Assembly: GCF_008704555.1 (NCBI RefSeq)
Contig: NZ_CP023702.1
Span: 3,286,001-3,350,000, forward strand
Length of the DNA: 64,000 nucleotides
From: Streptomyces nitrosporeus
GTDB lineage: Bacteria > Actinomycetota > Actinomycetes > Streptomycetales > Streptomycetaceae
Reading direction: 5' to 3'
The position numbers and the translations under genes are program-made. Below are positions 1-7,989 of this stretch, one piece after another. Every line of letters starts with the position of its first letter. The first letter of the stretch is position 1. The notes under the pieces were generated by a model, which worked only from the letters and a program-made list of their open reading frames with translations, was not told the DNA's origin and made no database searches.

Positions 1-654
1 GGCGGCGGCCACCGGGTCGTGGGTGACCATGACCACGGTGCGGCCGTACGTCCGGACGGTGTCCCCGAGCAGGCCCAGCACCTCGCGGGCGCTGCGGGTG
101 TCCAGCGCGCCCGTCGGCTCGTCCGCGAAGATCACGCGCGGCTCGGTGACCAGGGCCCGTGCGATCGCGACACGCTGGCGCTGCCCGCCGGACAGCTCGT
201 CCGGGCGGTGGGTGAGACGCCGGCCCAGGCCCACCTGTGCGAGGACCGCGCGGACGCGTTCCGGGTCGGCGCGGCGGCCGGCGAGCCGCAGCGGCAGCGC
301 GGTGTTCTCCTCGACGGTGAGGGTGGGCAGCAGGTTGTACTGCTGGAAGACGAAACCGATCCGCTCCCGCCGGAACTTCGTGCGTTCCGCCTCACTGCCG
401 CCGTTCATCTCCTCACCGTCCACCAGGACGTGCCCCCGGTCGGGACGGTCCAGTCCGGCCGCGCACTGGAGCAGTGTCGACTTCCCCGAACCGGAGGGCC
501 CCATGACGGCGGTGAACGTCCCCGCCGCCAGACTCAGCGTCACCCCGTCCAGAGCGGTGACCGCTCCGTCCCCGGCGCCGTACGCCTTGCTCACCGACAC
601 CAGCCGCAGGGCCTCCGCCGCCCGCCGCCTGGGTGCTCTTCGCCGTTCCGGCAT
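1..654 (-). CDS. ABC transporter ATPase, MacB/LolD-like (C-terminus beyond window)
   Basis: Cytoplasmic ATPase expected to power a MacB/LolD/SalX-type exporter. Counting from the ATG at 654, 218 codons are visible and the C-terminus lies left of the window. Walker A is GPSGSGKST (residues 52-60), followed by a Q-loop in FVFQQYN, the signature LSGGQRQR, Walker B with catalytic Glu in [10 protein letters not shown], and the H-loop in VMVTHD. The ADEPTGALD form and the ERIGFVFQ stretch are typical of this subfamily, which usually pairs with a FtsX-like permease; that partner would lie further left and is not seen. The gene is divergent from the CsoR/CstR-like regulator across 360 nt. The transported substrate cannot be inferred. 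Confidence 0.9.
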   Translation of the reverse strand, partial: MPERRRAPRRRAAEALRLVSVSKAYGAGDGAVTALDGVTLSLAAGTFTAVMGPSGSGKSTLLQCAAGLDRPDRGHVLVDGEEMNGGSEAERTKFRRERIGFVFQQYNLLPTLTVEENTALPLRLAGRRADPERVRAVLAQVGLGRRLTHRPDELSGGQRQRVAIARALVTEPRVIFADEPTGALDTRSAREVLGLLGDTVRTYGRTVVMVTHDPVAAA

Positions 655-831
655 GACCGTCACCTTCCGCTCGCCCGCATCCGTCCACACACGTCGGGCG
701 CCCTCGCGCCGTCGTACCCGACGCTACGGAGAGCCACAGGCGGGCACACGGGGCGTACGCACCGGACCGCGGGGTGGTGCTGGGTACACCGCCGGGGTGC
801 CCGGCTCCCGGGGGCGGCTCACCTGTGGGGC

Positions 832-966
832 GTTCACCGGCGGGACGCTCGTCGTCGGGGCGTTCACCGGTGGGGTGCTGACCGGAGGGGTGTTCACCGG
901 AGGGACGCTCGTCGTCGAGGCGTTCACCGGTGGGGTGTTGACCGGAGGGGTGTTCACCGGCTGGCT
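832..966. repeat. Two-tier tandem repeat (15-bp subunits in a 60-bp unit)
   Basis: Nine consecutive 15-bp subunits run from 832 to 966. They group into two 60-bp copies (832-891 and 892-951, differing at about 3 positions) plus a final partial copy. Three subunit forms alternate: GTTCACCGGNGGGAC, GCTCGTCGTCGGGGC and GTTCACCGGTGGGGT. Because 15 is a multiple of three, open frames cross it on both strands, one of them a Pro-Val-Asn-Thr repeat on the minus strand, but no convincing start site supports a gene. The array fills most of the space between the divergent ABC ATPase and the CsoR-family gene and ends 10 bp before the latter's likely -10 element. Confidence 0.9.
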
Positions 967-975
967 CCCGCGCGG

Positions 976-1330
<355 letters not shown>

Positions 1331-1407
1331 CCCTGGTACGAGCCCCGGCCCGAAGGGCGACCGGCACCGGCCGGGACCCGGGGGCCGGGCGGGCGAGGGG
1401 CGGGCGG

Positions 1408-2145
1408 TCAGGAGGTTCTGACCGTGATGGCGCCGTTGCTGGTCTTCAGGCCCAGCCGGTACCTGCCCGCCGGGTCGCTGGTGACGCCGATGTCCTCCCC
1501 GCCGTTGTTCGAGTCGGCGGCCACCTGGTAGCTGCCGGGCGGCACGGTCAGGGTGATGTCCCCGTTGGACGTGGTGGCCCGTACGTTCTGCGGGGTGGCG
1601 GGGGTGAGGTCGATCGCGCCGTTGGAGGTCTGCGCCTGGATCTCGCCGCCCTTGATGTCCCGTCCGGTGATCCGGCCGTTCGACGTCCGTACGTCCACCG
1701 CGCCCGAGACGCCCTCCATCTCGATCCGTCCCGAGCTCGTGGCCACCTTCACCGCGCCTACCCCGGCCAGATGGACCGCTCCGCTCGACACCTGCCCGCT
1801 GACCGCGATCCCGGCGGGTACGTCCACGGTGTAGTTGACCGAGCAACGGCTGTCGCCGTCACAGCCCTTGAGGACGAGGACACCGCCCTCGATCCGGTGC
1901 GTGGGGTCCTCGGGACGGTCGCCCCAGTACTCCAGCTTGCGGTGCAGGGACAGCTTCCCGCCGCCCTCGGTGCCGTTCAGGGTGACGCCGCCCGACCCGT
2001 TCTCCAGCCGCACCGAGGTGATCTTCCCGGAGAGCGTGCTCTCGTCCTCGTACGTCTGGCCCTGCACCATCCCGCAGGCGCTCAGTCCGCCGGCCGCGAG
2101 ACCGGCCACCGCGAAGATGCCCAGGCCGCGAAGTAACTCACGCAT
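1408..2145 (-). CDS. DUF4097 family beta-helix lipoprotein
   Basis: Predicted lipoprotein of 245 residues. The N-terminus is a type II signal peptide ending in the lipobox LSAC (Cys24), so the protein should be anchored outside the membrane. The rest is a DUF4097-type repeat of short beta strands with recurring TSNGRI, TSNGAI, TSNGDI and TSNGAI turns, as in putative adhesin or beta-helix domains. One internal Cys pair (KGCDGDSRCS) could form a disulphide. The function of DUF4097 lipoproteins is not known. It is convergent with the CsoR-family gene and divergent from the SDR gene. Confidence 0.88.
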   Translation of the reverse strand: MRELLRGLGIFAVAGLAAGGLSACGMVQGQTYEDESTLSGKITSVRLENGSGGVTLNGTEGGGKLSLHRKLEYWGDRPEDPTHRIEGGVLVLKGCDGDSRCSVNYTVDVPAGIAVSGQVSSGAVHLAGVGAVKVATSSGRIEMEGVSGAVDVRTSNGRITGRDIKGGEIQAQTSNGAIDLTPATPQNVRATTSNGDITLTVPPGSYQVAADSNNGGEDIGVTSDPAGRYRLGLKTSNGAITVRTS

Positions 2146-2366
2146 GAATGTGTCCCCAGTTCAGGAAGGTCGCCCGAGCGGCCCGGGTCCCGCGGCCGGC
2201 TCGGTCCAGCGTTCACCGAAGCTATCGGCCGCCCGAAGCGGGGACCATGGGGCAAACCCCCGCATCCTCCCGGGGGATCGCCGCCACCGGGCACGGCCGG
2301 AGGCCGTCGGTGCAGGTACGTGAAAAGCGGTTGTGCCGGGGGCCCGCCGTCGCGGAGCATCCCTCC

Positions 2367-3155
2367 GTGACGACGACAGACACGGACCCGACCGCCGCCG
2401 CCTCCCCCCGCCCGCTCGCACTGATCACCGGCGTGGGCCGCACGGTGGGTATCGGCGCCGGGATCGCCCGCCGGCTGGCCGCGTCCGGCTGGAACATCGC
2501 GTTCACCTACTGGACCCCGTACGACCGGCGCATGGACTGGGGGATCGAGCAGGGCGCGGCCGAGGCCATCACCGAGGAGCTCACCCGGCTCGGGGCCGCC
2601 ACCGCCGCCATCGAAGCGGACCTCTGTGACCCGGACGCCGCCGGACGCGTCCACGACGAGACCGAACTCCGTCTGGGTCCGGTGACCGCGCTGGTGATGT
2701 GCCACTGCGAGTCGGTGGACTCCGGGCTGCTCGACACCTCGCTGGAGAGCTTCGACCGGCACTTCGCGGTGAACACCCGCGCCTCCTGGCTGCTGGTCCG
2801 CGAGTTCGGGCTGCGTTTCCGCGCCGCCCCCGGCACCGGCCGCATCGTCGCCCTGACCAGCGACCACACCGTCGGCAATCTGCCCTACGGCGCGAGCAAG
2901 GGCGCGCTGGACCGCATCGTCCTCGCGGCGGCCCATGAGCTGGCCCACCTCAAGGTGACGGCGAACGTCGTCAACCCCGGCCCCGTCGACACCGGCTGGA
3001 TGACCCCTGACACCAGACGGGACCTGGCCGCCGCCACCCCGCTCGGCCGCCTCGGCACCCCCGAGGACACCGCCCACCTGGTGGACTTCCTGTGCTCCCC
3101 CGCGGGCGCCTGGGTCAACGGCCAGCTGCTGAACAGCAACGGCGGACTGGGCTGA
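2367..3155 (+). CDS. SDR family oxidoreductase
   Basis: NAD(P)-dependent short-chain dehydrogenase/reductase of 262 residues. The dinucleotide motif TGVGRTVGIG covers residues 21-30; the NAG equivalent is degenerate (CHCES); the catalytic set shows an Asn in AVNTRA, a Ser in LTSDHT and YGASK (Tyr-x3-Lys). The C-terminus (GQLLNSNGGLG) is that of the FabG/classical type. The GTG start at 2367 is preferred over the longer open frame from 2148 because GGAG (2354-2357) lies 9 nt upstream and the longer N-terminus is Arg/Pro-rich and not SDR-like. The substrate is unknown. The gene stands alone, followed by the two-component system. Confidence 0.9.
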   Translation: MTTTDTDPTAAASPRPLALITGVGRTVGIGAGIARRLAASGWNIAFTYWTPYDRRMDWGIEQGAAEAITEELTRLGAATAAIEADLCDPDAAGRVHDETELRLGPVTALVMCHCESVDSGLLDTSLESFDRHFAVNTRASWLLVREFGLRFRAAPGTGRIVALTSDHTVGNLPYGASKGALDRIVLAAAHELAHLKVTANVVNPGPVDTGWMTPDTRRDLAAATPLGRLGTPEDTAHLVDFLCSPAGAWVNGQLLNSNGGLG

Positions 3156-3271
3156 AGCCGCCACCGGCCTCCCCCGGCCGGAAAAGCGTCCCGGGCCGGG
3201 AGGACGGGCGTGCCCGCCGCCCCCGGGCGCAGCCCACGGACACCGCCGGCCGCCGCCGGGGGTGTGCGACT

Positions 3272-3295
3272 TTCGTCGCGGCCCGTCGCGACGAA
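3272..3295. promoter_or_regulatory. 9-bp inverted repeat, candidate response-regulator operator
   Basis: TTCGTCGCG (3272-3280) and CGCGACGAA (3287-3295) are perfect inverted arms separated by 6 nt. The element sits about 30 bp upstream of the putative -10 of the sensor kinase gene, a common place for a dyad bound by its own NarL-type regulator. The dyad is seen directly; the role is inferred. Confidence 0.5.
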
Positions 3296-3325
3296 GGGCC
3301 ACAGCGACCGTCCGACGGCACCGCC

Positions 3326-3331
3326 TAGCGT
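3326..3331 (+). promoter_or_regulatory. -10 element of a leaderless promoter
   Basis: TAGCGT lies 6 nt upstream of the GTG at 3338, and there is no Shine-Dalgarno sequence. This spacing places the transcript start on the GTG, so the kinase mRNA is probably leaderless. Confidence 0.5.
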
Positions 3332-3337
3332 GCTCGT

Positions 3338-5137
3338 GTGACCCGTACCGAAACCATGCTCCCCACCGCACCGGTGCGGGCCCTCCTCGCCCCGGAGATG
3401 TGGCCGGCCCGGCGCGTCGTGGGCGAATCGCTGCTCGGCCCGGTGCTGGCGCTGCTCGCCCTGGGCGGAGGGCTGCTCGACGGCGACCACCCCGCCGAGG
3501 CCGTCGCCGTCGCTCTGGCCACCGCCCTGGTGGCACCGTTGCGCCGGGTGCTCCCGGCGACCGTGCTGGTGGTGGCCGCCGCGGGGTCCGTCGTGTACGG
3601 CGGGGCAGGGCCGCTGATCCTCGTCGCCGCCTGGTCGGCCGGCCGGCGGATCGACGGCCTCGGCAAGGCGGCCGGGGTCTTCACCGCCGCCTACGGCCTC
3701 GCCTTCACCCTCTCCGTCCTGTGGGAACTCCCCCACTTCTCCCCGTCGTTGCTGCTCCTCACCGGGCTGCTCCTGCTGGTCTCGGTGATCGTCCCCGGTC
3801 TCGCGGGACGCTACTGGTCACAGCGCCGGACGCTCGCCGACACCCTCGACGAGTACCACGCCCAGCTCCTGCGCGAACGGACGATGCTCGTCCAGCACGC
3901 CCGGATACGGGAACGCCAGCGCATCGCCCAGGACATGCACGACAGCCTCGGCCACCAGCTCGCCCTGATCGCGGTGCACACCGGCGCCCTGGAGGTGGAC
4001 CGCACCCTCACCGGCCGGCAGCGCGAGGCCGTCGGCGTGCTGAGGGAGGCGTCGGTGGCCGCGATGCACGAACTGCGTGACGTCGTCGGCCTGTTGCGCG
4101 ACGGAGTCGAACGTTCCGGCGCCGATGACCCGGGCACGGGCCCGGCCGGCGGTCTGTACGGCGAAGACCCCGGGGCACTGGGGCGCGGTGTGGCGGGCAT
4201 CGGGAACCTGGTGGAGACGTCCCGGAAGGCGGGCACCACCGTCGAGTCGGTGTGCTCCGGTGACGTACGCCCGCTCGCCCCCACCGCCGACCACGCCGCC
4301 TACCGCGTGGTCCAGGAGGGCCTGACCAACGCCCACAAGCACGCGCCCGGGGCCGCGATCACCGTCGCCCTGCGCTACGAACCGGACTCGCTGGTCGTGG
4401 AGGTCGCCAACGGGCCCACGGCCGGGCCCCCGGCGCTCGGGACGGCCGGCGGACACCAGGGCCTGGCCGGGCTGGGCGAACGGGCCAGGCTCGTCGGCGG
4501 CATGGTGCACGCGGGCCCCACCGGGGACGGCGGCTTCCGGCTGGCCTGCGTACTGCCCTACACCCTGCCGGGCGGCGGCTTCCCGCCCCCGGCCGACAGG
4601 CAGGACCTGGACGCCCCGCACAGCGGCCCCTTCGCACCGACGACGTTCGTCGCACCCACGGACGACTTCCGGGCGCAGAGCCCGGCGGGCTCCCCGGGCG
4701 AGAGTGATCCGGTCATCAACCGGAACGTTCTCCCCAAGGAGTTGGCGAAGGCCATGAGCAGGAACAGGACGAGGAACGGCATAGCCGTCGGCTGCGGAGT
4801 GGCGGCCCTGGCCGGCCTGCTGCTGGTCACCGCGGTGGTGGTCGGCGGGATCTTCCTCATGCGGGAGGCGGACGAGGCGATGATCGAGCCCGCGCAGTAC
4901 GAGGCCGTGACGGTCGGTCAGCCGGAGAAGGAGGTACGGGACCGGCTGCCCGGCGGGGACTCCTTCCTGAACAACGAGGTGGACGGCGAGGGCGCGCCGC
5001 CCGTGCCCGCGGGAGCCGAGTGCCTCACCCTCCTGTCCACGGAGTTCGGCAGCAGCTGGACCGCCGAGCCCGTGTACCGGTTCTGCTTCAAGGACGGCAG
5101 GCTGATCGAGAAGAAGTCCTTCGAGACAGCGAGTTGA
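3338..5137 (+). CDS. NarL-type sensor histidine kinase with extra C-terminal membrane and extracytoplasmic domain
   Basis: Membrane sensor kinase of 599 residues, partner of the response regulator 213 nt downstream. Residues 30-155 hold about four to five hydrophobic segments. HisKA_3 follows, with phospho-acceptor His201 in DMHDSLGHQ, and then a HATPase_c domain (N-box VVQEGLTNAHKHAPG; GLAGLGERARLVGG). Most kinases of this family stop near residue 415. This one continues through an acidic/proline linker to a second hydrophobic helix (about 483-510) and an 89-residue outside segment with two Cys (AECLTL and RFCFKD) that could form a disulphide. An in-frame ATG at 4754, preceded by AAGGAG, could allow the tail to be made separately. 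The GTG start is supported by the leaderless promoter. The signal sensed is unknown. Confidence 0.88.
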   Translation: MTRTETMLPTAPVRALLAPEMWPARRVVGESLLGPVLALLALGGGLLDGDHPAEAVAVALATALVAPLRRVLPATVLVVAAAGSVVYGGAGPLILVAAWSAGRRIDGLGKAAGVFTAAYGLAFTLSVLWELPHFSPSLLLLTGLLLLVSVIVPGLAGRYWSQRRTLADTLDEYHAQLLRERTMLVQHARIRERQRIAQDMHDSLGHQLALIAVHTGALEVDRTLTGRQREAVGVLREASVAAMHELRDVVGLLRDGVERSGADDPGTGPAGGLYGEDPGALGRGVAGIGNLVETSRKAGTTVESVCSGDVRPLAPTADHAAYRVVQEGLTNAHKHAPGAAITVALRYEPDSLVVEVANGPTAGPPALGTAGGHQGLAGLGERARLVGGMVHAGPTGDGGFRLACVLPYTLPGGGFPPPADRQDLDAPHSGPFAPTTFVAPTDDFRAQSPAGSPGESDPVINRNVLPKELAKAMSRNRTRNGIAVGCGVAALAGLLLVTAVVVGGIFLMREADEAMIEPAQYEAVTVGQPEKEVRDRLPGGDSFLNNEVDGEGAPPVPAGAECLTLLSTEFGSSWTAEPVYRFCFKDGRLIEKKSFETAS

Positions 5138-5349
5138 GAAGCCGGCGGGGCGAGGAGGCGGCGGGGCGGGGACGTGTTCCCGAAGCGGCGCCGGCCCGGT
5201 GTGACGCGGCGTACGGAACGGACGGGACGCGGCACACGGGCGGGACGCGGCGCACGGGTGTGCGAAGGCATCGGGGATGATGGCCCGATGACCGCGGGCA
5301 GGGCCGCCCCGGAGCGGCCCGGGGCCACACGAAACCGCACGGGAGAGTC

Positions 5350-6006
5350 GTGATCAGGGTTCTTGTGACGGACGACGAGCCGCTCATCCGGGCGGGCATC
5401 AGGATGATCCTCTCCTCGGCGGACGACATCGACGTCGTCGCCGAGGCGGCGAACGGGCGTGAGGCCGTCGAACTCGCCCGTTCCCAGCACGTCGACGTGG
5501 CACTGCTCGACATCCAGATGCCGGTCATGGACGGGCTGACCGCCCTGGCCGAACTGCGCCGGACCGCGCCCGGGGTCCGGGTGCTGATCCTGACCACGTT
5601 CGGGGAGCAGCAGAACGTGCTGCGTGCCCTGACCGGCGGCAGCGCGGGCTTCCTGCTGAAGGACTCCGCCCCCGCGGAACTGATGGGCGCCGTACGGGCG
5701 GCGGCGGCCGGGCAGGCGTACCTGTCGCCCGGCGCCACCCGGCACGTGGTGGACTCGCTGGCCTCCGGAGGAGGCGCCGCGCACCGCGCCGAACAGGCCC
5801 GCCGCCGGGTGGAGAAGCTGACGGACCGCGAGCGTGACGTCCTGGCGCTGCTGGGCGAGGGGCTTTCCAACGCGGACGCCGGCCGGAGGATCCACATGAG
5901 CGAAGCGACGGTCAAGACGTATGTGAGCCGCATCCTCGCCAAGCTGGAATGCGAGAACCGGGTACAGGCCGCGCTCCTGGCACGCGACGCCGGCCTCGGA
6001 GCCTGA
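5350..6006 (+). CDS. NarL/FixJ family response regulator
   Basis: DNA-binding response regulator of 218 residues. The receiver domain has the acidic pair D8-D9, phospho-acceptor D54 (LLDIQMP), a Thr in ILTTF and Lys in LLKDS. The LuxR-type helix-turn-helix lies at about 155-210 (LTDRERDVLALLGEGLSNAD, then SEATVKTYVSRILAKL). The GTG start at 5350 has GGGAG 5-9 nt upstream. It should be phosphorylated by the kinase immediately upstream and probably controls that locus, perhaps through the 3272-3295 dyad. Target genes are unknown. Confidence 0.93.
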   Translation: MIRVLVTDDEPLIRAGIRMILSSADDIDVVAEAANGREAVELARSQHVDVALLDIQMPVMDGLTALAELRRTAPGVRVLILTTFGEQQNVLRALTGGSAGFLLKDSAPAELMGAVRAAAAGQAYLSPGATRHVVDSLASGGGAAHRAEQARRRVEKLTDRERDVLALLGEGLSNADAGRRIHMSEATVKTYVSRILAKLECENRVQAALLARDAGLGA

Positions 6007-6059
6007 CACCCGGCCGGTCCGGCCCGGTCACGGGGCCCGCCGCACCGGCCGCACCACCC

Positions 6060-6623
6060 TCAGCGCTCCGGGAACGGCTCCCCGCAGGCGCTGCAGAACC
6101 TCGGCGCACGGTCGGCGGACAGCCGGCCGCACTCCGGGCAGACCAGGTCCAGCATGCAGGGCGCTTCCCCGCCCTCGTACGCCGTGGGAGGAACCGCCAC
6201 GGCGGGAGGAGCCGTCGCCGCCGGGGGCGTCACCGCCCGAGGGGCCGTCGCCGCGGCCGGGGCGGACGGCTTGATCATGAGTCCCGGCCGGCGGCGGTGC
6301 ACCGTGAGGTACGCCAGCCCGTCCTCCCCCGCCTCCAGCGCCCGGCGCGAGGTCCTGGGCAGCCAGAGGACGGTCGTCGGGGAGAGGTCCAGCGTGCCGG
6401 TGCCCTGCGTACGCAGGATGCCGCCGCCCGAGAGGACGACCAGGAGCACGTCCAGGGCGTCCTCCTGGTGCTCCCCCACCCCGGCGCCCGGAGGAAGCCG
6501 CACGAGATTGGCGTCCAGCTCCCGCCCCTGTTCGGCGAGATGCCACAGAGCGCCCCGCTCGTCGGGGGCGGCGGAGGCGAGCAGTTCGTCCAGCACGGCA
6601 AGCACCAGGGGAGTCGCATTCAC
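6060..6623 (-). CDS. Cupin-like protein with C-terminal zinc ribbon
   Basis: Soluble protein of 187 residues combining two parts. The N-terminal half has a cupin-like pattern (LPPGAGVGEHQEDALDVLLV, then a WLPRTSRRALEAG stretch). An Ala/Pro/Thr-rich linker leads to a C-terminal zinc ribbon, CPEC-x11-CSAC. The GTG start at 6623 fits the beginning of the conserved part; the longer open frame to 6659 adds only Arg-rich residues. Such cupin plus ribbon proteins are hypothetical; the ribbon suggests protein or nucleic acid binding. The gene is convergent with the response regulator. Confidence 0.65.
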   Translation of the reverse strand: MNATPLVLAVLDELLASAAPDERGALWHLAEQGRELDANLVRLPPGAGVGEHQEDALDVLLVVLSGGGILRTQGTGTLDLSPTTVLWLPRTSRRALEAGEDGLAYLTVHRRRPGLMIKPSAPAAATAPRAVTPPAATAPPAVAVPPTAYEGGEAPCMLDLVCPECGRLSADRAPRFCSACGEPFPER

Positions 6624-6763
6624 GGCGACCAGGCTACGCCGCCCCCACCGGCGGGACACGGACCGGGAAGCGGCGGGAACCGGCGGAACACAGGCTGGCG
6701 GCCGGCGGCCCGACTCCCTTTTCGGCCAGGGGCTTTCGAGCCGGAAACGGCTGCGTCGAACAC

Positions 6764-6898
6764 GTGATCACCGTACGGTGCCCGCATGACCCCGATGACG
6801 CCGCCGGACTGCCGGGGGAGGCCGTCCGGGGCGCGGCCGGCCTGGCGAGCGCGGTGGTGCTGTGGGCGTCGGCGTACCACCTGGCCGTCAGGGGCTGA
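6764..6898 (+). CDS. Possible 44-residue membrane peptide
   Basis: A GTG-started frame of 44 residues with a hydrophobic C-terminal helix (GLASAVVLWASAYHLAVRG) and GC-biased third positions. A possible -10 (TACGGT, 6774-6779) lies inside it, pointing instead to an ATG at 6786 in another frame, so the call is weak. The rest of 6624-7005 holds only the nadE promoter region. Confidence 0.3.
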   Translation: MITVRCPHDPDDAAGLPGEAVRGAAGLASAVVLWASAYHLAVRG

Positions 6899-6951
6899 GA
6901 CCCCGGCCCGGCGCCGGGCGCCGCCCCTGCCGGTCCGGGGGCCCCACTGCG

Positions 6952-6957
6952 TAGGGT
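6952..6957 (+). promoter_or_regulatory. Putative nadE -10 element
   Basis: TAGGGT lies about 48 nt before the nadE start, leaving room for a short leader that carries a good Shine-Dalgarno (AAGGAG) just before the GTG at 7006. Confidence 0.4.
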
Positions 6958-7005
6958 GGGAGGGAACGACAGTCCGTCGCATCCCCACCGGAACAAGGAG
7001 CAGCT

Positions 7006-7836
7006 GTGAACGAGCCGGCGCCCATCACCGTGCAGCAGGAGATCGCCCGGCAGCTTCTGGTCGCCGATTCCTTCGACGCCGAGAAGGAGATCGAACGCCG
7101 GGTGGCCTTCCTCACCGAGCGGCTGACCACCACCGGCCTGCGCTCCCTGGTGCTCGGCATCAGCGGCGGCGTCGACTCCACCACCGCGGGCCGGCTGTGC
7201 CAGCTCGCCGTCGAGCGGGCCCGGGAGGCCGGGCACGAGGCGCGCTTCTACGCCATGCGGCTGCCCTACGGCGTCCAGGCCGACGAGCACGACGCCCAGC
7301 GGGCCCTGTCCTTCATCCGGCCCGACCAGGTGCTGACCGTCGACGTCAAGCCCGCGAGCGACGCCATGCTGCAAGCCGTGGTGGACGGTGACGTCACCTT
7401 CCGCGACCCCCACCACCAGGACTTCCTGCTCGGCAACATCAAGGCGCGCCAGCGCATGATCGCCCAGTACGCGGTGGCCGGGGCACACGACGGGCTGGTC
7501 GTCGGAACCGACCACGCCGCCGAGGCGGTCTCCGGCTTCTTCACCAAGTTCGGTGACGGTGCCGCCGACCTCGTCCCGCTGACCGGTCTGAACAAGCGCC
7601 GGGTGCGTGCCGTCGCGGACGCGCTGGGCGCCCCCGCCGAGCTGGTCGGCAAGGTCCCCACCGCCGACCTGGAGACCCTCGACCCGGGCAAGACCGACGA
7701 GCAGGCGCTCGGCGTCAGCTACGACACCATCGACGACTTCCTGGAGGGCAAGCCGGTGGACCGGCACGACTTCGACACGATCGTCGACCGCTACCGCCGC
7801 ACCGAGCACAAGCGCCAGCTGCCCATCGCCCCCTGA
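7006..7836 (+). CDS. nadE: Ammonia-dependent NAD+ synthetase
   Basis: Catalyses the last step of NAD+ synthesis, deamido-NAD+ plus ATP and ammonia to NAD+. At 276 residues it has the size of the ammonia-dependent form and lacks the glutaminase domain of the long actinobacterial type. The ATP-pyrophosphatase P-loop SGGVDS is at residues 53-58. Other family stretches are [42 protein letters not shown] and the C-terminal [11 protein letters not shown] start with AAGGAG upstream. It stands alone and is convergent with the tRNA-like gene. High confidence from length and motifs. Confidence 0.95.
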   Translation: MNEPAPITVQQEIARQLLVADSFDAEKEIERRVAFLTERLTTTGLRSLVLGISGGVDSTTAGRLCQLAVERAREAGHEARFYAMRLPYGVQADEHDAQRALSFIRPDQVLTVDVKPASDAMLQAVVDGDVTFRDPHHQDFLLGNIKARQRMIAQYAVAGAHDGLVVGTDHAAEAVSGFFTKFGDGAADLVPLTGLNKRRVRAVADALGAPAELVGKVPTADLETLDPGKTDEQALGVSYDTIDDFLEGKPVDRHDFDTIVDRYRRTEHKRQLPIAP

Positions 7837-7865
7837 CCCCCCGCACCCGGGCCACGCGGGAAGGG

Positions 7866-7939
7866 CGGAGCCGGCCGGATTCGAACCGGCGTCCTCGTGG
7901 TTGTGGAGACCCGCGCGACGACCTCTGCGCTACGGCTCC
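7866..7939 (-). tRNA. Non-canonical tRNA-Trp(CCA)-like gene
   Basis: Read on the minus strand, 74 nt form a cloverleaf with a perfect 7-bp acceptor (GGAGCCG/CGGCTCC), a GCGC/GCGC or GCG/CGC D-stem, a D-loop containing GG, and a perfect T-arm (GCCGG-TTCGAAT-CCGGC). The anticodon arm is odd. Aligned on canonical numbering the loop is CTCCACA, giving U33, anticodon CCA and C37, with G73 as discriminator, as in bacterial tRNA-Trp; CCA is not encoded. The anticodon stem has only 3 pairs (GGT/ACC) followed by two mismatches, and residue 37 is C instead of the usual A. It may be a divergent Trp tRNA, a tRNA-like RNA or a pseudogene. The intact acceptor, D and T arms argue against simple decay. Confidence 0.6.
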
Positions 7940-7989
7940 GCCCGGCCCCGCACACTACCGTCCGGGAATCCGGAAGGAAGGCGCCGTCC

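Noticed and set aside
7866..7939. Anticodon GTG (tRNA-His) on the plus strand, suggested by TTGTGG
   Set aside because: The T-arm consensus and acceptor pairing are valid only on the minus strand.
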